DNA from: Photobacterium sp. SKA34
Lineage (GTDB): Bacteria; Pseudomonadota; Gammaproteobacteria; Enterobacterales; Vibrionaceae
Reading direction: 5' to 3'
Assembly (NCBI RefSeq): GCF_000153325.1
Contig: NZ_CH724145.1
Span: 177,556 to 241,555 of the forward strand
Length of the DNA stretch: 64,000 bases
In this document: piece by piece, positions 26,920-38,522 of the stretch
Layout of the letters: each line of letters starts with the position of its first letter
Position numbering within the stretch: the first letter of the stretch is position 1
Translations under genes and position numbers: made by a program
The notes under the pieces: model-generated
What the model was told of the DNA's origin: nothing
Database searches by the model: none
Seen by the model: the letters and a program-made list of their open reading frames with translations, nothing else

Positions 26920-27312
26920 ATGTATTTATCTCAATTACATAAAATATTATATGCATTATTTATAGCAATATTACTGTTAAGTAGTAGTGTAAATGCCGCG
27001 TATATGAGTCAAAATATTCAAGTATCTAATGCTGTTAATTTAGATATTAATATTAAGAACGAACTGCAATATAAGCAGACAGCTACTCAACAATCTCATC
27101 ACTGCAGTTTGCAATGTGATAACGGTTGTAGTGATTGTTCACAGTGTTCATGTTGTCGAGTCTTGCCTCGTACTGGTAGTAATCCATTTCATCTACTCTC
27201 TTTTCCTCCACTCATTATAGCTCGCGTTAGTAAGCTGTTACCTATTGAATATCTTCAAGAGTCGCTTGTTCTTGCCGTTATAAAATCAATTTATCGCCCT
27301 CCTATTGCCTAA
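26920..27312 (+). CDS. secreted protein with a tight cysteine cluster, possibly metal-binding
   Basis: Not recognised as a named family. 130 residues: N-terminal signal peptide (hydrophobic 8-22, cleavage likely after Ala27), then a polar stretch, HHCSLQCDNGC-SDCSQCSCC with seven cysteines between residues 62 and 79, and a hydrophobic C-terminal region ending SIYRPPIA. That ending (…YRPP) and the central Cys/His cluster resemble small periplasmic proteins of copper or other heavy-metal loci; this is a loose impression. First gene of an AT-rich insert between relA and mazG, with its own promoter. Base composition is more AT-rich than the neighbours. Confidence 0.6.
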   Translation: MYLSQLHKILYALFIAILLLSSSVNAAYMSQNIQVSNAVNLDINIKNELQYKQTATQQSHHCSLQCDNGCSDCSQCSCCRVLPRTGSNPFHLLSFPPLIIARVSKLLPIEYLQESLVLAVIKSIYRPPIA

Positions 27313-27426
27313 TAGTTTACTTATTTCTGGATCTGAATTGGATTCAAAGTAAGTGTTAATTTAACAAAGTAATTATCCCATCTGAATTATATGGATGAGT
27401 GATAGTTGTTATTAATTAATGACGTT

Positions 27427-27442
27427 GCTTTATTAATAAAGC
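27427..27442. repeat. perfect AT-rich palindrome before the second small gene
   Basis: GCTTTATTAATAAAGC is self-complementary over 16 bp, 15 bp before the start at 27458. Could be an operator or a short RNA stem near the ribosome binding site. Confidence 0.45.
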
Positions 27443-27457
27443 GGCAAGAGAACTATT

Positions 27458-27646
27458 ATGAAAAATTTACTATTAAAATTATTAACTAAAAATAATGTTG
27501 CGAGTATTTTATTACTTATTTCAATGCTTCTTATTCCTGATAAAAATTTCATCAATGTACCTAGTGATGAAATCAAACAATTGCTATTTTTTATTCTTTG
27601 TCTGCAGGGAATGAAAGAGGGTGCAGATAAAGTAACGTTTAAATAA
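27458..27646 (+). CDS. small hydrophobic protein, unknown function
   Basis: 62 residues, not recognised. Basic N-terminus (MKNLLLKLLTKNNV), a first hydrophobic segment (about 15-27), a polar middle (PDKNFINVPSDEIK) and a second hydrophobic stretch (about 40-51), so probably a membrane protein with two short helices. AAGAGA precedes the ATG at 27458. It lies 14 bp upstream of the His-rich gene and is probably co-transcribed with it. Very AT-rich and leucine-rich; could be a chance frame, but its position between two similarly expressed small genes favours a real gene. Confidence 0.5.
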   Translation: MKNLLLKLLTKNNVASILLLISMLLIPDKNFINVPSDEIKQLLFFILCLQGMKEGADKVTFK

Positions 27647-27660
27647 TTAAAGGGGATATT

Positions 27661-27975
27661 ATGAAGTCGAATGTATTAAACCTGAGCACAGGTAAAGGTC
27701 TTACTACAGGATTGCTATTGTTAATGTCATTTCTGTTGCCGCACTATGCGTTAGCAGAGTCTTCTAGCGTAGATTCTTTTAATCATACCTGCTCTCATTA
27801 TTCTGATTGCCAACACCATAATTCACATCACCAAGGGTGTAGACACCATCGGCATGATTCACATCAACATCGATGTGAGAATCACCATTATGATAGCGGT
27901 AATGGACATAAAAATTGTGATCACGCTAAAGATCATCATCATAAGCAACATGGGCATTGCCAATATGATGATTGA
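27661..27975 (+). CDS. exported histidine-rich protein, probable metal binder
   Basis: 104 residues. A signal peptide is clear (hydrophobic 17-27, LPHYALA, cleavage likely after Ala32). The mature 72 residues contain 20 histidines and 6 cysteines, in repeated pairs such as CQHHNSHHQGCRHHRHDSH and DHHHKQHGHC, plus several Asp. Composition of this kind binds nickel, zinc or copper in known His-rich proteins; the metal cannot be told here. AAAGGGGATATT precedes the ATG. Third gene of the relA-mazG insert; together with the Cys-cluster protein it suggests a periplasmic metal-buffering locus (inference). No homologue is named from memory. Confidence 0.7.
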   Translation: MKSNVLNLSTGKGLTTGLLLLMSFLLPHYALAESSSVDSFNHTCSHYSDCQHHNSHHQGCRHHRHDSHQHRCENHHYDSGNGHKNCDHAKDHHHKQHGHCQYDD

Positions 27976-28026
27976 TCGTTGCTATGAATTTCTAAATTAG
28001 TTTTCTAGTATTAACTATCAAATTTT

Positions 28027-28068
28027 TGGCGCTTTAAAGTTAGATGCTTAAAGCGCCACTTTAAAGGG
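28027..28068 (+). promoter_or_regulatory. mutually exclusive hairpins before mazG
   Basis: Hairpin A: TGGCGCTTTAA (28027-28037) with TTAAAGCGCCA (28048-28058). Hairpin B: CTTTAAAGT (28032-28040) with ACTTTAAAG (28058-28066). They share bases, so only one can form. B covers most of the AAAGGG (28063-28068) ribosome binding site of mazG; A leaves it free and is more GC-rich. This is the geometry of a translational switch or of a simple attenuator; nothing is known of a ligand. Confidence 0.45.
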
Positions 28069-28076
28069 TTGGTGGT

Positions 28077-28889
28077 ATGGATAATAAAAAAGCATCTCGG
28101 ATGGAACAATTATTAGCAATTATGTCTCAGTTGCGAGACCCACAACGTGGTTGTCCGTGGGATTTGAAACAAAATTTTGATTCAATCGTTCCCTATACCC
28201 TTGAAGAAGCCTATGAAGTGGCTGATGCTATCGAGCAGAAAAACTGGAATGATGTAAAAGAAGAATTAGGTGATTTACTGTTCCAAGTTGTCTTTTATAG
28301 TCAGATGGCAAAAGAGCAAGGGTTGTTTGACTTTGATGATGTCGTTGCTGGCATAAGCGAAAAGCTGGTCCGTCGCCATCCTCATGTTTTTAGTGATGCT
28401 GATTTTGAAGATGAAGCAGCCGTTAAACAAAACTGGGAGGCAGAAAAAGCCAAAGAGCGCGCAGCCAAAGATCAAGATGTGAGCTTGCTTGCCAATATTC
28501 CAAACGCACTACCGGCATTAATGCGTGCTGATAAAATTCAAAAACGCTGCGCGAATGTTGGTTTTGATTGGGATGAATTAGCGCCAGTGGTTGATAAGGT
28601 AAAAGAAGAGCTTGATGAAGTGATGGACGAAGTGATTCAAGCGGTGCCAGAACAACAACGAATAGAAGAAGAGCTCGGTGATTTACTATTTTCTGTGGTG
28701 AATTTAAGCCGTCATTTAAAAGTGAAACCTGAGTTGGCATTACAAAAAGCCAATAAAAAATTTGAAAAGCGTTTTCGCCAAGTGGAAGAAAATGTGCTAG
28801 AACAAGGAAAGATCATTAGTCAGTGCTCATTAACTGAGCTAGATGATGCATGGAATAATGTTAAAGAGAAAGAAAGTAAAAACCAGTAA
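28077..28889 (+). CDS. mazG: nucleoside triphosphate pyrophosphohydrolase MazG
   Basis: Hydrolyses nucleoside triphosphates to monophosphates and can lower ppGpp levels, which fits its position after relA. 270 residues with two MazG helical domains; the first shows EEAYEVADAI and EELGDLLFQVVFYSQ with the metal-binding acidic pattern, the second EELGDLLFSVVNLSRHL. The ATG at 28077 is preceded by AAAGGG and GGTGG in a structured leader. In most relatives mazG follows relA directly or after a toxin-antitoxin pair; here 1.3 kb of small genes lies between. Confidence 0.97.
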   Translation: MDNKKASRMEQLLAIMSQLRDPQRGCPWDLKQNFDSIVPYTLEEAYEVADAIEQKNWNDVKEELGDLLFQVVFYSQMAKEQGLFDFDDVVAGISEKLVRRHPHVFSDADFEDEAAVKQNWEAEKAKERAAKDQDVSLLANIPNALPALMRADKIQKRCANVGFDWDELAPVVDKVKEELDEVMDEVIQAVPEQQRIEEELGDLLFSVVNLSRHLKVKPELALQKANKKFEKRFRQVEENVLEQGKIISQCSLTELDDAWNNVKEKESKNQ

Positions 28890-28984
28890 TTAAAATCTCA
28901 GCATTATTTTTAAATAGATTATACCTATATAGCATTATTATGGTTGTTAAAGCTTGATATTTCAGTGGCATAACGCTTACTTGA

Positions 28985-30748
<1,764 letters not shown>

Positions 30749-30757
30749 GGATTACTG

Positions 30758-30791
30758 ATAGCTGTAGTTGTTATGGCTACAGCTATTTTTT
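30758..30791 (+). terminator. terminator or attenuator between pyrG and eno
   Basis: ATAGCTGTAG (30758-30767) and CTACAGCTAT (30777-30786) are perfect 10-bp arms followed by six T. Confidence 0.85.
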
Positions 30792-30800
30792 AGCTTTTAA

Positions 30801-32132
<1,332 letters not shown>

Positions 32133-32175
32133 TTTTTTATTAAGCGATGATTGAGTTTACTCAATTTGGTTAAAT

Positions 32176-32207
32176 AAAACCGCCTTGCAAGAGGCGGTTT
32201 TTTTATC
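32176..32207 (+). terminator. eno terminator
   Basis: AAAACCGCCT (32176-32185) pairs with AGGCGGTTTT (32192-32201), followed by more T. Confidence 0.93.
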
Positions 32208-32401
32208 TCTAAAATAAAAAAACGTATCACTAAGCGACATCAATATTTATGTAGGAATAAATGCTTATGTTGTATTGTTGTCATGAACGCTGTTTTTATT
32301 TTCAACAAAAAGAAGGGCTAAGTAAGGGAGATGTAAAGTCTCATGGCATAATAGTAGTCACCATTGACTGATTATGGGATTATTGCTGACTCGCAAAATG
32401 T

Positions 32402-32436
32402 ATTCCAATTATTTAGGTTTATTCAATAATCGGAAT
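32402..32436. repeat. 12-bp inverted repeat upstream of ftsB
   Basis: ATTCCAATTATT (32402-32413) and AATAATCGGAAT (32425-32436) match except for one base, with an 11-base spacer, 37 bp before ftsB. Possible operator or leader hairpin. Confidence 0.4.
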
Positions 32437-32473
32437 GCAGCTTGCTGTTTAAAATTATGTCGCAGGGAGAAGT

Positions 32474-32752
32474 ATGCGCCTGTTTATTATTGTATTATTG
32501 GTTCTTATCGCTTGGCTACAATATGATTTCTGGTATGGCAAAAACGGTATGAACGAATTTACCGCTGTCACAGAGAGCGTAAGCTTACAACAAGCCGCTA
32601 ATGCCGAATTACATCAGCGTAATCAGCAAATGTATGCGGAGATCAAAGATCTTCATGGCGGCAAAGAAGCTGTGGAAGAGCGTGCACGTACCGATCTTGG
32701 TTTGGTAAAACCAGGGGAAACATTTATTCGTGTTGTTGGTGATAGTAACTAA
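32474..32752 (+). CDS. ftsB: cell division protein FtsB
   Basis: Small bitopic protein that joins FtsL and FtsQ in the divisome. 92 residues: one N-terminal membrane helix (about 1-20, MRLFIIVLLVLIAWLQYDFW), then a periplasmic coiled coil (about 35-65, AANAELHQRNQQMYAEIKDL) and the ARTDLGLVKPGETFI end typical of FtsB. GGGAG serves as ribosome binding site. It precedes ispD as in E. coli. Confidence 0.96.
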   Translation: MRLFIIVLLVLIAWLQYDFWYGKNGMNEFTAVTESVSLQQAANAELHQRNQQMYAEIKDLHGGKEAVEERARTDLGLVKPGETFIRVVGDSN

Positions 32753-32788
32753 TTACACATTTTTAGTTAAGTGATGAGATAACCTTTC

Positions 32789-33499
32789 ATGATCGATAAA
32801 TGTATTGCTATTGTACCTGCAGCAGGGATTGGTAGCCGAATGGCCGCTGATCGTCCTAAGCAATATTTAACGATTGCTGGTAAAACGATTCTAGAACATT
32901 CGGTTGAGCGGTTATTAAGCTTGCCTGAAGTCCAACATGTTGTGATTGCGGTAGGTAAGAATGATCCTTACTTTTCGACGTTACCATTAGCGAACGATCC
33001 TCGTATCACTGTGGTTGATGGCGGTAATGAGCGTGTTGATTCGGTATTTTCAGGCTTAGCAGCAATCAATGATGATAACGCTTGGGTGATGGTACATGAT
33101 GCCGCTCGCCCTTGTGTAGGTATCGAAGATCTTCGTCAATTAATGGCTGCGGCTGAAACGTCTGAATATGGCGCAATCCTTGCCACGCCGGTACGCGATA
33201 CCATGAAACGTAGCACTGTTAATTCAAATTCACTCGCAGTGATTGATCATACAGTTGACCGTGAGCAACTATGGCATGCATTAACACCTCAAATGTTTCG
33301 TGCCGGTCAACTACGTGATGCGTTAACGACCGCTTTAACAAAAGAGGCGGTGATCACTGATGAAGCGTCTGCGCTTGAATTTTGTGGTTTTTCTCCTGTG
33401 CTGGTGAAAGGGCGTGCGGATAACCTAAAAGTAACCCAACCAGAAGATTTAGCTTTAGCTGAGTTCTACCTACAACAATTATTAAAGGAATTACCATAA
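32789..33499 (+). CDS. ispD: 2-C-methyl-D-erythritol 4-phosphate cytidylyltransferase
   Basis: Third step of the non-mevalonate isoprenoid pathway: adds CMP to methylerythritol phosphate. 236 residues with the nucleotide-binding PAAGIGSRM...KQYL motif at the N-terminus and VHDAARPC in the middle. Its stop overlaps the ispF start by one base, the usual coupling of these two enzymes. Confidence 0.98.
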   Translation: MIDKCIAIVPAAGIGSRMAADRPKQYLTIAGKTILEHSVERLLSLPEVQHVVIAVGKNDPYFSTLPLANDPRITVVDGGNERVDSVFSGLAAINDDNAWVMVHDAARPCVGIEDLRQLMAAAETSEYGAILATPVRDTMKRSTVNSNSLAVIDHTVDREQLWHALTPQMFRAGQLRDALTTALTKEAVITDEASALEFCGFSPVLVKGRADNLKVTQPEDLALAEFYLQQLLKELP

Positions 33500-33975
33500 T
33501 GCGAATTGGTCATGGTTTTGATGTTCATAAATTTGGTGGTGAAGGCCCGGTAATTATTGGTGGGGTAGCGATCCCTTATGAGCAAGGTCTGATCGCTCAT
33601 TCTGATGGTGACGTTGCATTACACGCGGTATGTGATGCATTACTTGGCGCAATAGGCGCGGGGGATATTGGTCGTCATTTTCCCGATACAGATGCGGAAT
33701 GGGCTGGTGCTGACAGCCGATTTTTATTACGTGATGTCTACAGTAAAGTTAAAGCACAAGGTTACAGTCTTGGTAATGTAGACGTTACCATTATTGCACA
33801 AGCGCCAAAAATGGCGCCGTATATCGATGCGATGTGCCAAGCGATTGCAGAAGATCTGGAAACAGATATCACCAATGTAAATGTTAAAGCAACGACCTCT
33901 GAGCGTTTAGGTTTTACTGGACGTAAAGAAGGCATTGCTTGTGAAGCGGTTGTTTTAATTAAAAAGGTATCTTGA
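33499..33975 (+). CDS. ispF: 2-C-methyl-D-erythritol 2,4-cyclodiphosphate synthase
   Basis: Cyclises the CDP-methylerythritol phosphate intermediate with loss of CMP. 158 residues; the zinc ligands lie in [10 protein letters not shown] (Asp8, His10), followed by [11 protein letters not shown] and the C-terminal [18 protein letters not shown]. Followed by truD after 4 bases. Confidence 0.98.
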   Translation: MRIGHGFDVHKFGGEGPVIIGGVAIPYEQGLIAHSDGDVALHAVCDALLGAIGAGDIGRHFPDTDAEWAGADSRFLLRDVYSKVKAQGYSLGNVDVTIIAQAPKMAPYIDAMCQAIAEDLETDITNVNVKATTSERLGFTGRKEGIACEAVVLIKKVS

Positions 33976-33979
33976 GCTT

Positions 33980-35065
33980 ATGTCTCACTCCAACACTGCA
34001 GAAAATATAATGGATTGTTTTAATTGGCTACATACAAAGCCAATCTGTCACGGACGTCTTAAAGCCAGCCCTCAGGACTTTATCGTTAATGAAGAACTTG
34101 GTTTTAAATTTAGCGGTACAGGCGAGCACCTGATGGTGAAAATTCGCAAAGTCGGTGAAAACACCAAATATGTAGTGAATGAGTTAGCTAAAGCATGTGG
34201 TGTTAAATCACGTGATGTTAGCTGGGCTGGGTTGAAAGATCGCCATGCAATCACTGAGCAATGGTTAAGTGTTCACTTACCAGGTAAAGCTGATCCTGAT
34301 TTAAGCCAATTTGAAGCTGAACATCCAGGTGTCGAAATTCTTGAAGTGACACGCCATGATAAAAAATTACGCCCAGGTGATTTAGCTGGTAACTGGTTCC
34401 AATTACGCCTTACTGATCTAGATAACCTTGATGCATTAACTGAGCGTCTAGAAATGGTCAAAGCACAAGGTGTTGCAAACTATTTTGGTGAGCAGCGTTT
34501 TGGTCATGGTGGTAATAACGTGATTAAAGCACGCGCTTGGGGCAATGATGAATTCCGTGTGCGTGATAAGAGTAAGCGTAGTTTTTACTTATCAGCAGCA
34601 CGTTCTTGGATGTTTAACCAAGTATTATCAAAGCGAATTGAGCAAGGGTTAACCTCAACCATTATGGCAGGCGATTGCTTACAAATGGCAGGCGATGAGC
34701 GCACGTTTGTTGCTGATGTGGTAACAGATGTACTTCAACAGCAAGTTAATTGTGGCGAGGTAGCTATTACAGGTCCGTTGCTTGGTGATAATGCCCTGCC
34801 TACTCAAGCTGAAGCACAAGCATTTGAGTTAACGATTGTTGAACAAGAACCTGCATTGGTTAAACTTGTTCGAGATAACCGAATGCGTCATGATCGTCGC
34901 GCATTATTATTAATGCCTAATAATATGCAATGGCATTTTGAAGACAAAGATTTGATTGTTTCATTTGCTCTGCCTGCTGGTAGTTTTGCCACCTCGGTAG
35001 TGCGTGAGTTAATCATGCCACTTAAATCTGAGGTTGTGAATGATGAGAATATTGATCAGCAATGA
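33980..35065 (+). CDS. truD: tRNA pseudouridine(13) synthase
   Basis: Isomerises U13 of tRNA-Glu. The catalytic aspartate is in [15 protein letters not shown], and the TruD insertion domain and the conserved [14 protein letters not shown] motif are present. 361 residues from 33980; an internal ATG at 34010 ([11 protein letters not shown]) would match the E. coli N-terminus equally well. The last 26 bases overlap surE. ispF-truD-surE-pcm is a conserved run. Confidence 0.95.
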   Translation: MSHSNTAENIMDCFNWLHTKPICHGRLKASPQDFIVNEELGFKFSGTGEHLMVKIRKVGENTKYVVNELAKACGVKSRDVSWAGLKDRHAITEQWLSVHLPGKADPDLSQFEAEHPGVEILEVTRHDKKLRPGDLAGNWFQLRLTDLDNLDALTERLEMVKAQGVANYFGEQRFGHGGNNVIKARAWGNDEFRVRDKSKRSFYLSAARSWMFNQVLSKRIEQGLTSTIMAGDCLQMAGDERTFVADVVTDVLQQQVNCGEVAITGPLLGDNALPTQAEAQAFELTIVEQEPALVKLVRDNRMRHDRRALLLMPNNMQWHFEDKDLIVSFALPAGSFATSVVRELIMPLKSEVVNDENIDQQ

Positions 35066-35792
35066 TGATGGCATTTTTGCCGAAGGTATTAATACACTGG
35101 CAAAAGAATTAAGCCAACTGGCTGATGTAATCGTGGTTGCACCTGATCGAAATCGATCGGGTGCTTCAAATTCATTGACCTTAGATTATCCACTGCGTAT
35201 TCGACAAGAAGCTGAAAACCGTATTTCAGTGCAAGGAACGCCCACTGATTGTGTGCATTTTGCACTGAATGAATGGTTAGATAAACGTCCTGATATTGTC
35301 GTTGCAGGGATCAATCATGGCGCTAATTTAGGTGATGACGTGCTGTATTCCGGTACTGTGGCTGCGGCAACAGAAGGGCACTTTCTCGGTGTTCCTGCTA
35401 TTGCAGTATCACTTGTTGGTCATACACACTTTATAACGGCAGCAAAGGTTGTGAAACAAGTGATTCAACAACTATCTAAGCAGTCATTACCTAGCAACAA
35501 TATATTGAATATTAATGTGCCTGATGTGCCTTTTGAGCAGCTCAAGCCTTGGCAAGTCACTCGTCTAGGCGCAAGACACCGTGCTGAAAATATGATCAAA
35601 GAGCATGACCCAAGAGGACAACTGCTATATTGGTTAGGCCCTCCAGGCCAGTGCCAAGATGCCGGTCTTGGTACTGACTTTTATGCGATAGAGCAAGGAG
35701 CGGTATCGATCACGCCGCTACAAGTCGATTTAACCGCGCATGATGCCATGGTTGGAATTGAGGGCTGGATGAAAAATGTGGAGATCCAGTAG
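35040..35792 (+). CDS. surE: 5'/3'-nucleotidase SurE
   Basis: Metal-dependent phosphatase on nucleoside monophosphates and short polyphosphate, linked to stationary-phase survival. 250 residues; metal-binding [12 protein letters not shown] at the N-terminus and [20 protein letters not shown] are diagnostic. GAGG lies 6 bases before the first of two adjacent ATGs. Starts within the end of truD. Confidence 0.97.
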   Translation: MMRILISNDDGIFAEGINTLAKELSQLADVIVVAPDRNRSGASNSLTLDYPLRIRQEAENRISVQGTPTDCVHFALNEWLDKRPDIVVAGINHGANLGDDVLYSGTVAAATEGHFLGVPAIAVSLVGHTHFITAAKVVKQVIQQLSKQSLPSNNILNINVPDVPFEQLKPWQVTRLGARHRAENMIKEHDPRGQLLYWLGPPGQCQDAGLGTDFYAIEQGAVSITPLQVDLTAHDAMVGIEGWMKNVEIQ

Positions 35793-35794
35793 TC

Positions 35795-36424
35795 ATGCGG
35801 TATCAAAATCAAGTAGATAGCTTGATAACATTTTTAAACAATAAAGGGATCAGTAATCAACGCGTTCTCAATGCGATAGCAACAGTGCCTCGCGAACGCT
35901 TTATTGATGAAGCTTTTTCCTATCAGGCATACGAGAACAATGCGTTGCCTATAGGTAGCGGACAAACGATTTCTCAGCCTTATATTGTAGCAAGAATGAC
36001 AGAGTTACTTGGGTTAACCTATCAATCGTCAGTATTAGAGGTTGGTACTGGCTCTGGATATCAAACCGCCGTATTAGCACAACTGGTTGAGCATGTTTAT
36101 TCTGTCGAACGGATCAAAGCGTTACAGTGGCAGGCAAAACGACGCTTCAAGCAGTTAGAGTTACATAATATATCAACTAAACATGGCGATGGATGGCAAG
36201 GATGGGCAAGCAAAGGCCCTTTTGATGCTATTATCGTGACAGCTGCAGCAAGTGAGATCCCCCAGAGCTTACTTGCTCAACTTGTTGATGGTGGACGATT
36301 AATTTTACCTGTTGGTTGCCAACAGCAAGAATTGAAATTGATTGTTCGAAATGGCGAAGCATTTTGCGAAACCGTGATTGAACCCGTAAGATTTGTGCCT
36401 TTATTGGCTGGAGATTTGGCTTAA
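35795..36424 (+). CDS. pcm: protein-L-isoaspartate O-methyltransferase
   Basis: SAM-dependent repair enzyme that methylates isoaspartate residues in damaged proteins. 209 residues; motifs: [35 protein letters not shown] (SAM binding) and GRLILPVG. It starts 2 bases after surE and shares its stationary-phase role. Confidence 0.97.
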   Translation: MRYQNQVDSLITFLNNKGISNQRVLNAIATVPRERFIDEAFSYQAYENNALPIGSGQTISQPYIVARMTELLGLTYQSSVLEVGTGSGYQTAVLAQLVEHVYSVERIKALQWQAKRRFKQLELHNISTKHGDGWQGWASKGPFDAIIVTAAASEIPQSLLAQLVDGGRLILPVGCQQQELKLIVRNGEAFCETVIEPVRFVPLLAGDLA

Positions 36425-36427
36425 ACC

Positions 36428-37309
36428 ATGAATACAGAGTGTATGATGAAAAAAATAATTCAACCTTCCTTGTTAGCAGTGACGAGTATGATCCTGCTAT
36501 CAGCTTGTAGTAGTCATACACCAGCACCGGTTGCCAATCTTAGCAAAGATTATTCACAATTAGAGCGTGGTAGTTTTAAAGGAAATTCATACACGGTAAA
36601 GAGAGGAGATACTTTATATTTTATATCCTATGTTACGGGGCAAAATGTAAAAGATATTGTTAAAATCAATAATTTATCAGAACCTTATATTATCTACCCA
36701 GGTCAACGTTTAGTCCTCTCGAATGGAAGTAATAGTTCATCATATAGCACTTCAACGCCTCCTATTGTGGTAAAACCTTCTGTTGTAAATATCACTCCAA
36801 CAACACAGAAAAAGCCAGAAGTTAAACAACCAGAGCAAAAAACAACCAATAAAACGGTTGCACAGCCAAAACCAAAAGAGTACTCTGAAAACTCAAAAGT
36901 TAACAAACCTGTAACAACTAAGCCAATTATAAGCTCAGCAACATCTAAATGGGCTTGGCCTGTAAAAGGTAAAATTATTGCTGGTTTTTCTAATTCAGAT
37001 AACGGCAATAGAGGTATTGATATTGCAGGTACGCGAGGAGAAGCCATTAAGGCGACTGCCGCAGGTCTTGTTGTATATGCTGGTGATGCGCTACCGGGTT
37101 ACGGTAATTTGGTCATTATTAAGCATGGTGAAGACTACTTAAGTGCTTATGCACACAACGATAAGATTTTAGTAAAAGAACAACAACAAGTAAAAGCTGG
37201 GCAAAAGATAGCTTCCATGGGAAGCACTGGGGCTAGCAGTGTAAGGCTACACTTTGAAATTCGCTATAAAGGTAAATCCGTTGATCCGATGCGCTATTTA
37301 CCGAAATAA
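36428..37309 (+). CDS. nlpD: murein hydrolase activator NlpD (LysM/LytM lipoprotein)
   Basis: Outer-membrane lipoprotein that activates amidase AmiC at the division site. The lipobox is LLSAC, so the mature protein begins with that Cys. A LysM domain follows (YTVKRGDTLYFISYVTGQNV, residues about 54-98), then a Pro/Lys/Thr-rich linker, then a C-terminal LytM (M23) domain. The LytM domain appears catalytically dead: where active enzymes have HxGxD this has RGIDI, as in other NlpD proteins. The start may be 36428 or an ATG at 36446, which gives a more compact signal peptide. In related bacteria the main rpoS promoter lies inside nlpD. Confidence 0.93.
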   Translation: MNTECMMKKIIQPSLLAVTSMILLSACSSHTPAPVANLSKDYSQLERGSFKGNSYTVKRGDTLYFISYVTGQNVKDIVKINNLSEPYIIYPGQRLVLSNGSNSSSYSTSTPPIVVKPSVVNITPTTQKKPEVKQPEQKTTNKTVAQPKPKEYSENSKVNKPVTTKPIISSATSKWAWPVKGKIIAGFSNSDNGNRGIDIAGTRGEAIKATAAGLVVYAGDALPGYGNLVIIKHGEDYLSAYAHNDKILVKEQQQVKAGQKIASMGSTGASSVRLHFEIRYKGKSVDPMRYLPK

Positions 37310-37391
37310 AAGTGAAAGATCAATGATGCAGCAATAAGAGATGACATGATGAAGTTGTAATGTCTTGCTAACTCGCCATCTGGGAGGCGCT

Positions 37392-38405
37392 ATGAGTAGA
37401 AGCAGCACAGCCACAAACCTTGATTCATTCACTTTAGACGAAGAACTGGACATTGATGTACCAGCAACGACGTCTGCTGGTGATAGTTCTGAAACTACCG
37501 CAGCATCACCTGTAACTGATGATACAGATGATGCTGAACTTGCCAAATATGAGGCCACTCAAAAAGCACTGGATGCTACTCAACTCTATCTCGGTGAAAT
37601 TGGTTATTCGCCATTACTTACCGCAGAAGAAGAAGTATTATATGCACGTCGTGCATTAAGAGGTGATGAAGTCGCCCGTAAACGTATGATTGAAAGTAAT
37701 CTTCGTTTAGTGGTTAAAATATCACGCCGTTATAGTAACCGAGGACTCGCGTTACTCGATTTAGTCGAAGAAGGAAATTTAGGCTTGATTCGTGCGGTTG
37801 AGAAATTTGATCCTGAGCGTGGATTTCGTTTTTCTACCTATGCCACATGGTGGATCCGTCAAACGATTGAACGGGCTATCATGAATCAAACCCGAACTAT
37901 CCGGTTGCCAATCCATGTCGTTAAAGAGCTCAATGTCTATTTACGTACAGCACGTGAATTAGCACAAAAGCTGGATCATGAGCCAACAGCAGAAGATATC
38001 GCTCAACAACTGGAAAAACCAGTAGATGATGTGAACCGTATGCTGCGCTTAAATGAGCGTGTGAGTTCGGTAGATAATCCGATCGGTGGGGACTCTGAAA
38101 AAGCACTGCTTGACATCATTCCAGATGAGAAAGGTGGGAGCCCTGAGTCATCAACTCAAGACGATGATATTAAAAACTCGATTGTTCACTGGTTACAAGA
38201 ACTCAACCCTAAACAACGAGAAGTGTTAGCGCGTCGATTTGGCCTATTAGGTTATGAAGCCTCAACATTAGAAGATGTGGGACGAGAAATTGGTTTAACC
38301 CGTGAACGAGTACGTCAGATTCAAGTTGAAGGTCTACGACGTTTACGAGATATGTTGACTCATCAAGGATTAAATATCGAATCATTGTTTAATCAAGAAG
38401 TTTAG
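37392..38405 (+). CDS. rpoS: RNA polymerase sigma factor RpoS (sigma-38)
   Basis: General stress and stationary-phase sigma factor. From the ATG at 37392, preceded by GGAGG, the product is 337 residues; a longer frame begins at 37365 but lacks a ribosome binding site. Region 1.2 ([20 protein letters not shown]), region 2 ([20 protein letters not shown]), region 3 and region 4 ([20 protein letters not shown]) are complete. The acidic N-terminal tail is rich in Asp, Thr and Ser. Located after nlpD and before convergent mutS. Confidence 0.98.
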   Translation: MSRSSTATNLDSFTLDEELDIDVPATTSAGDSSETTAASPVTDDTDDAELAKYEATQKALDATQLYLGEIGYSPLLTAEEEVLYARRALRGDEVARKRMIESNLRLVVKISRRYSNRGLALLDLVEEGNLGLIRAVEKFDPERGFRFSTYATWWIRQTIERAIMNQTRTIRLPIHVVKELNVYLRTARELAQKLDHEPTAEDIAQQLEKPVDDVNRMLRLNERVSSVDNPIGGDSEKALLDIIPDEKGGSPESSTQDDDIKNSIVHWLQELNPKQREVLARRFGLLGYEASTLEDVGREIGLTRERVRQIQVEGLRRLRDMLTHQGLNIESLFNQEV

Positions 38406-38470
38406 ATTGATATGGCTTTAACAATTTTTGTAAATCACTTTTGACGTGACAATAATGAATTTAAAGTAAT

Positions 38471-38498
38471 AAAAAAGGACGCTTCAGCGTCCTTTTTT
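38471..38498. terminator. bidirectional terminator between rpoS and mutS
   Basis: AAAAAAGGACGCT (38471-38483) and AGCGTCCTTTTTT (38486-38498), perfect 13-bp arms with a 2-base loop as written, between convergent genes. Confidence 0.94.
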
Positions 38499-38522
38499 AT
38501 ATCTGATTTTAATGATTTTTAA

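Larger units (their letters stand above)
32133..32473. other. 341-bp intergenic region eno / ftsB
   Basis: No gene seen. It contains a small ATTGAGT-TT-ACTCAAT palindrome (32150-32165), the eno terminator (32176-32207) and an imperfect 12-bp inverted repeat before ftsB (32402-32436). A TTGACT near 32370 lacks a good -10 at the right distance. Confidence 0.6.

Noticed and set aside
26749-28076. A mobile element as source of the relA-mazG insert
   Set aside because: No transposase, integrase or flanking direct repeats were seen; acquisition is inferred from composition only.
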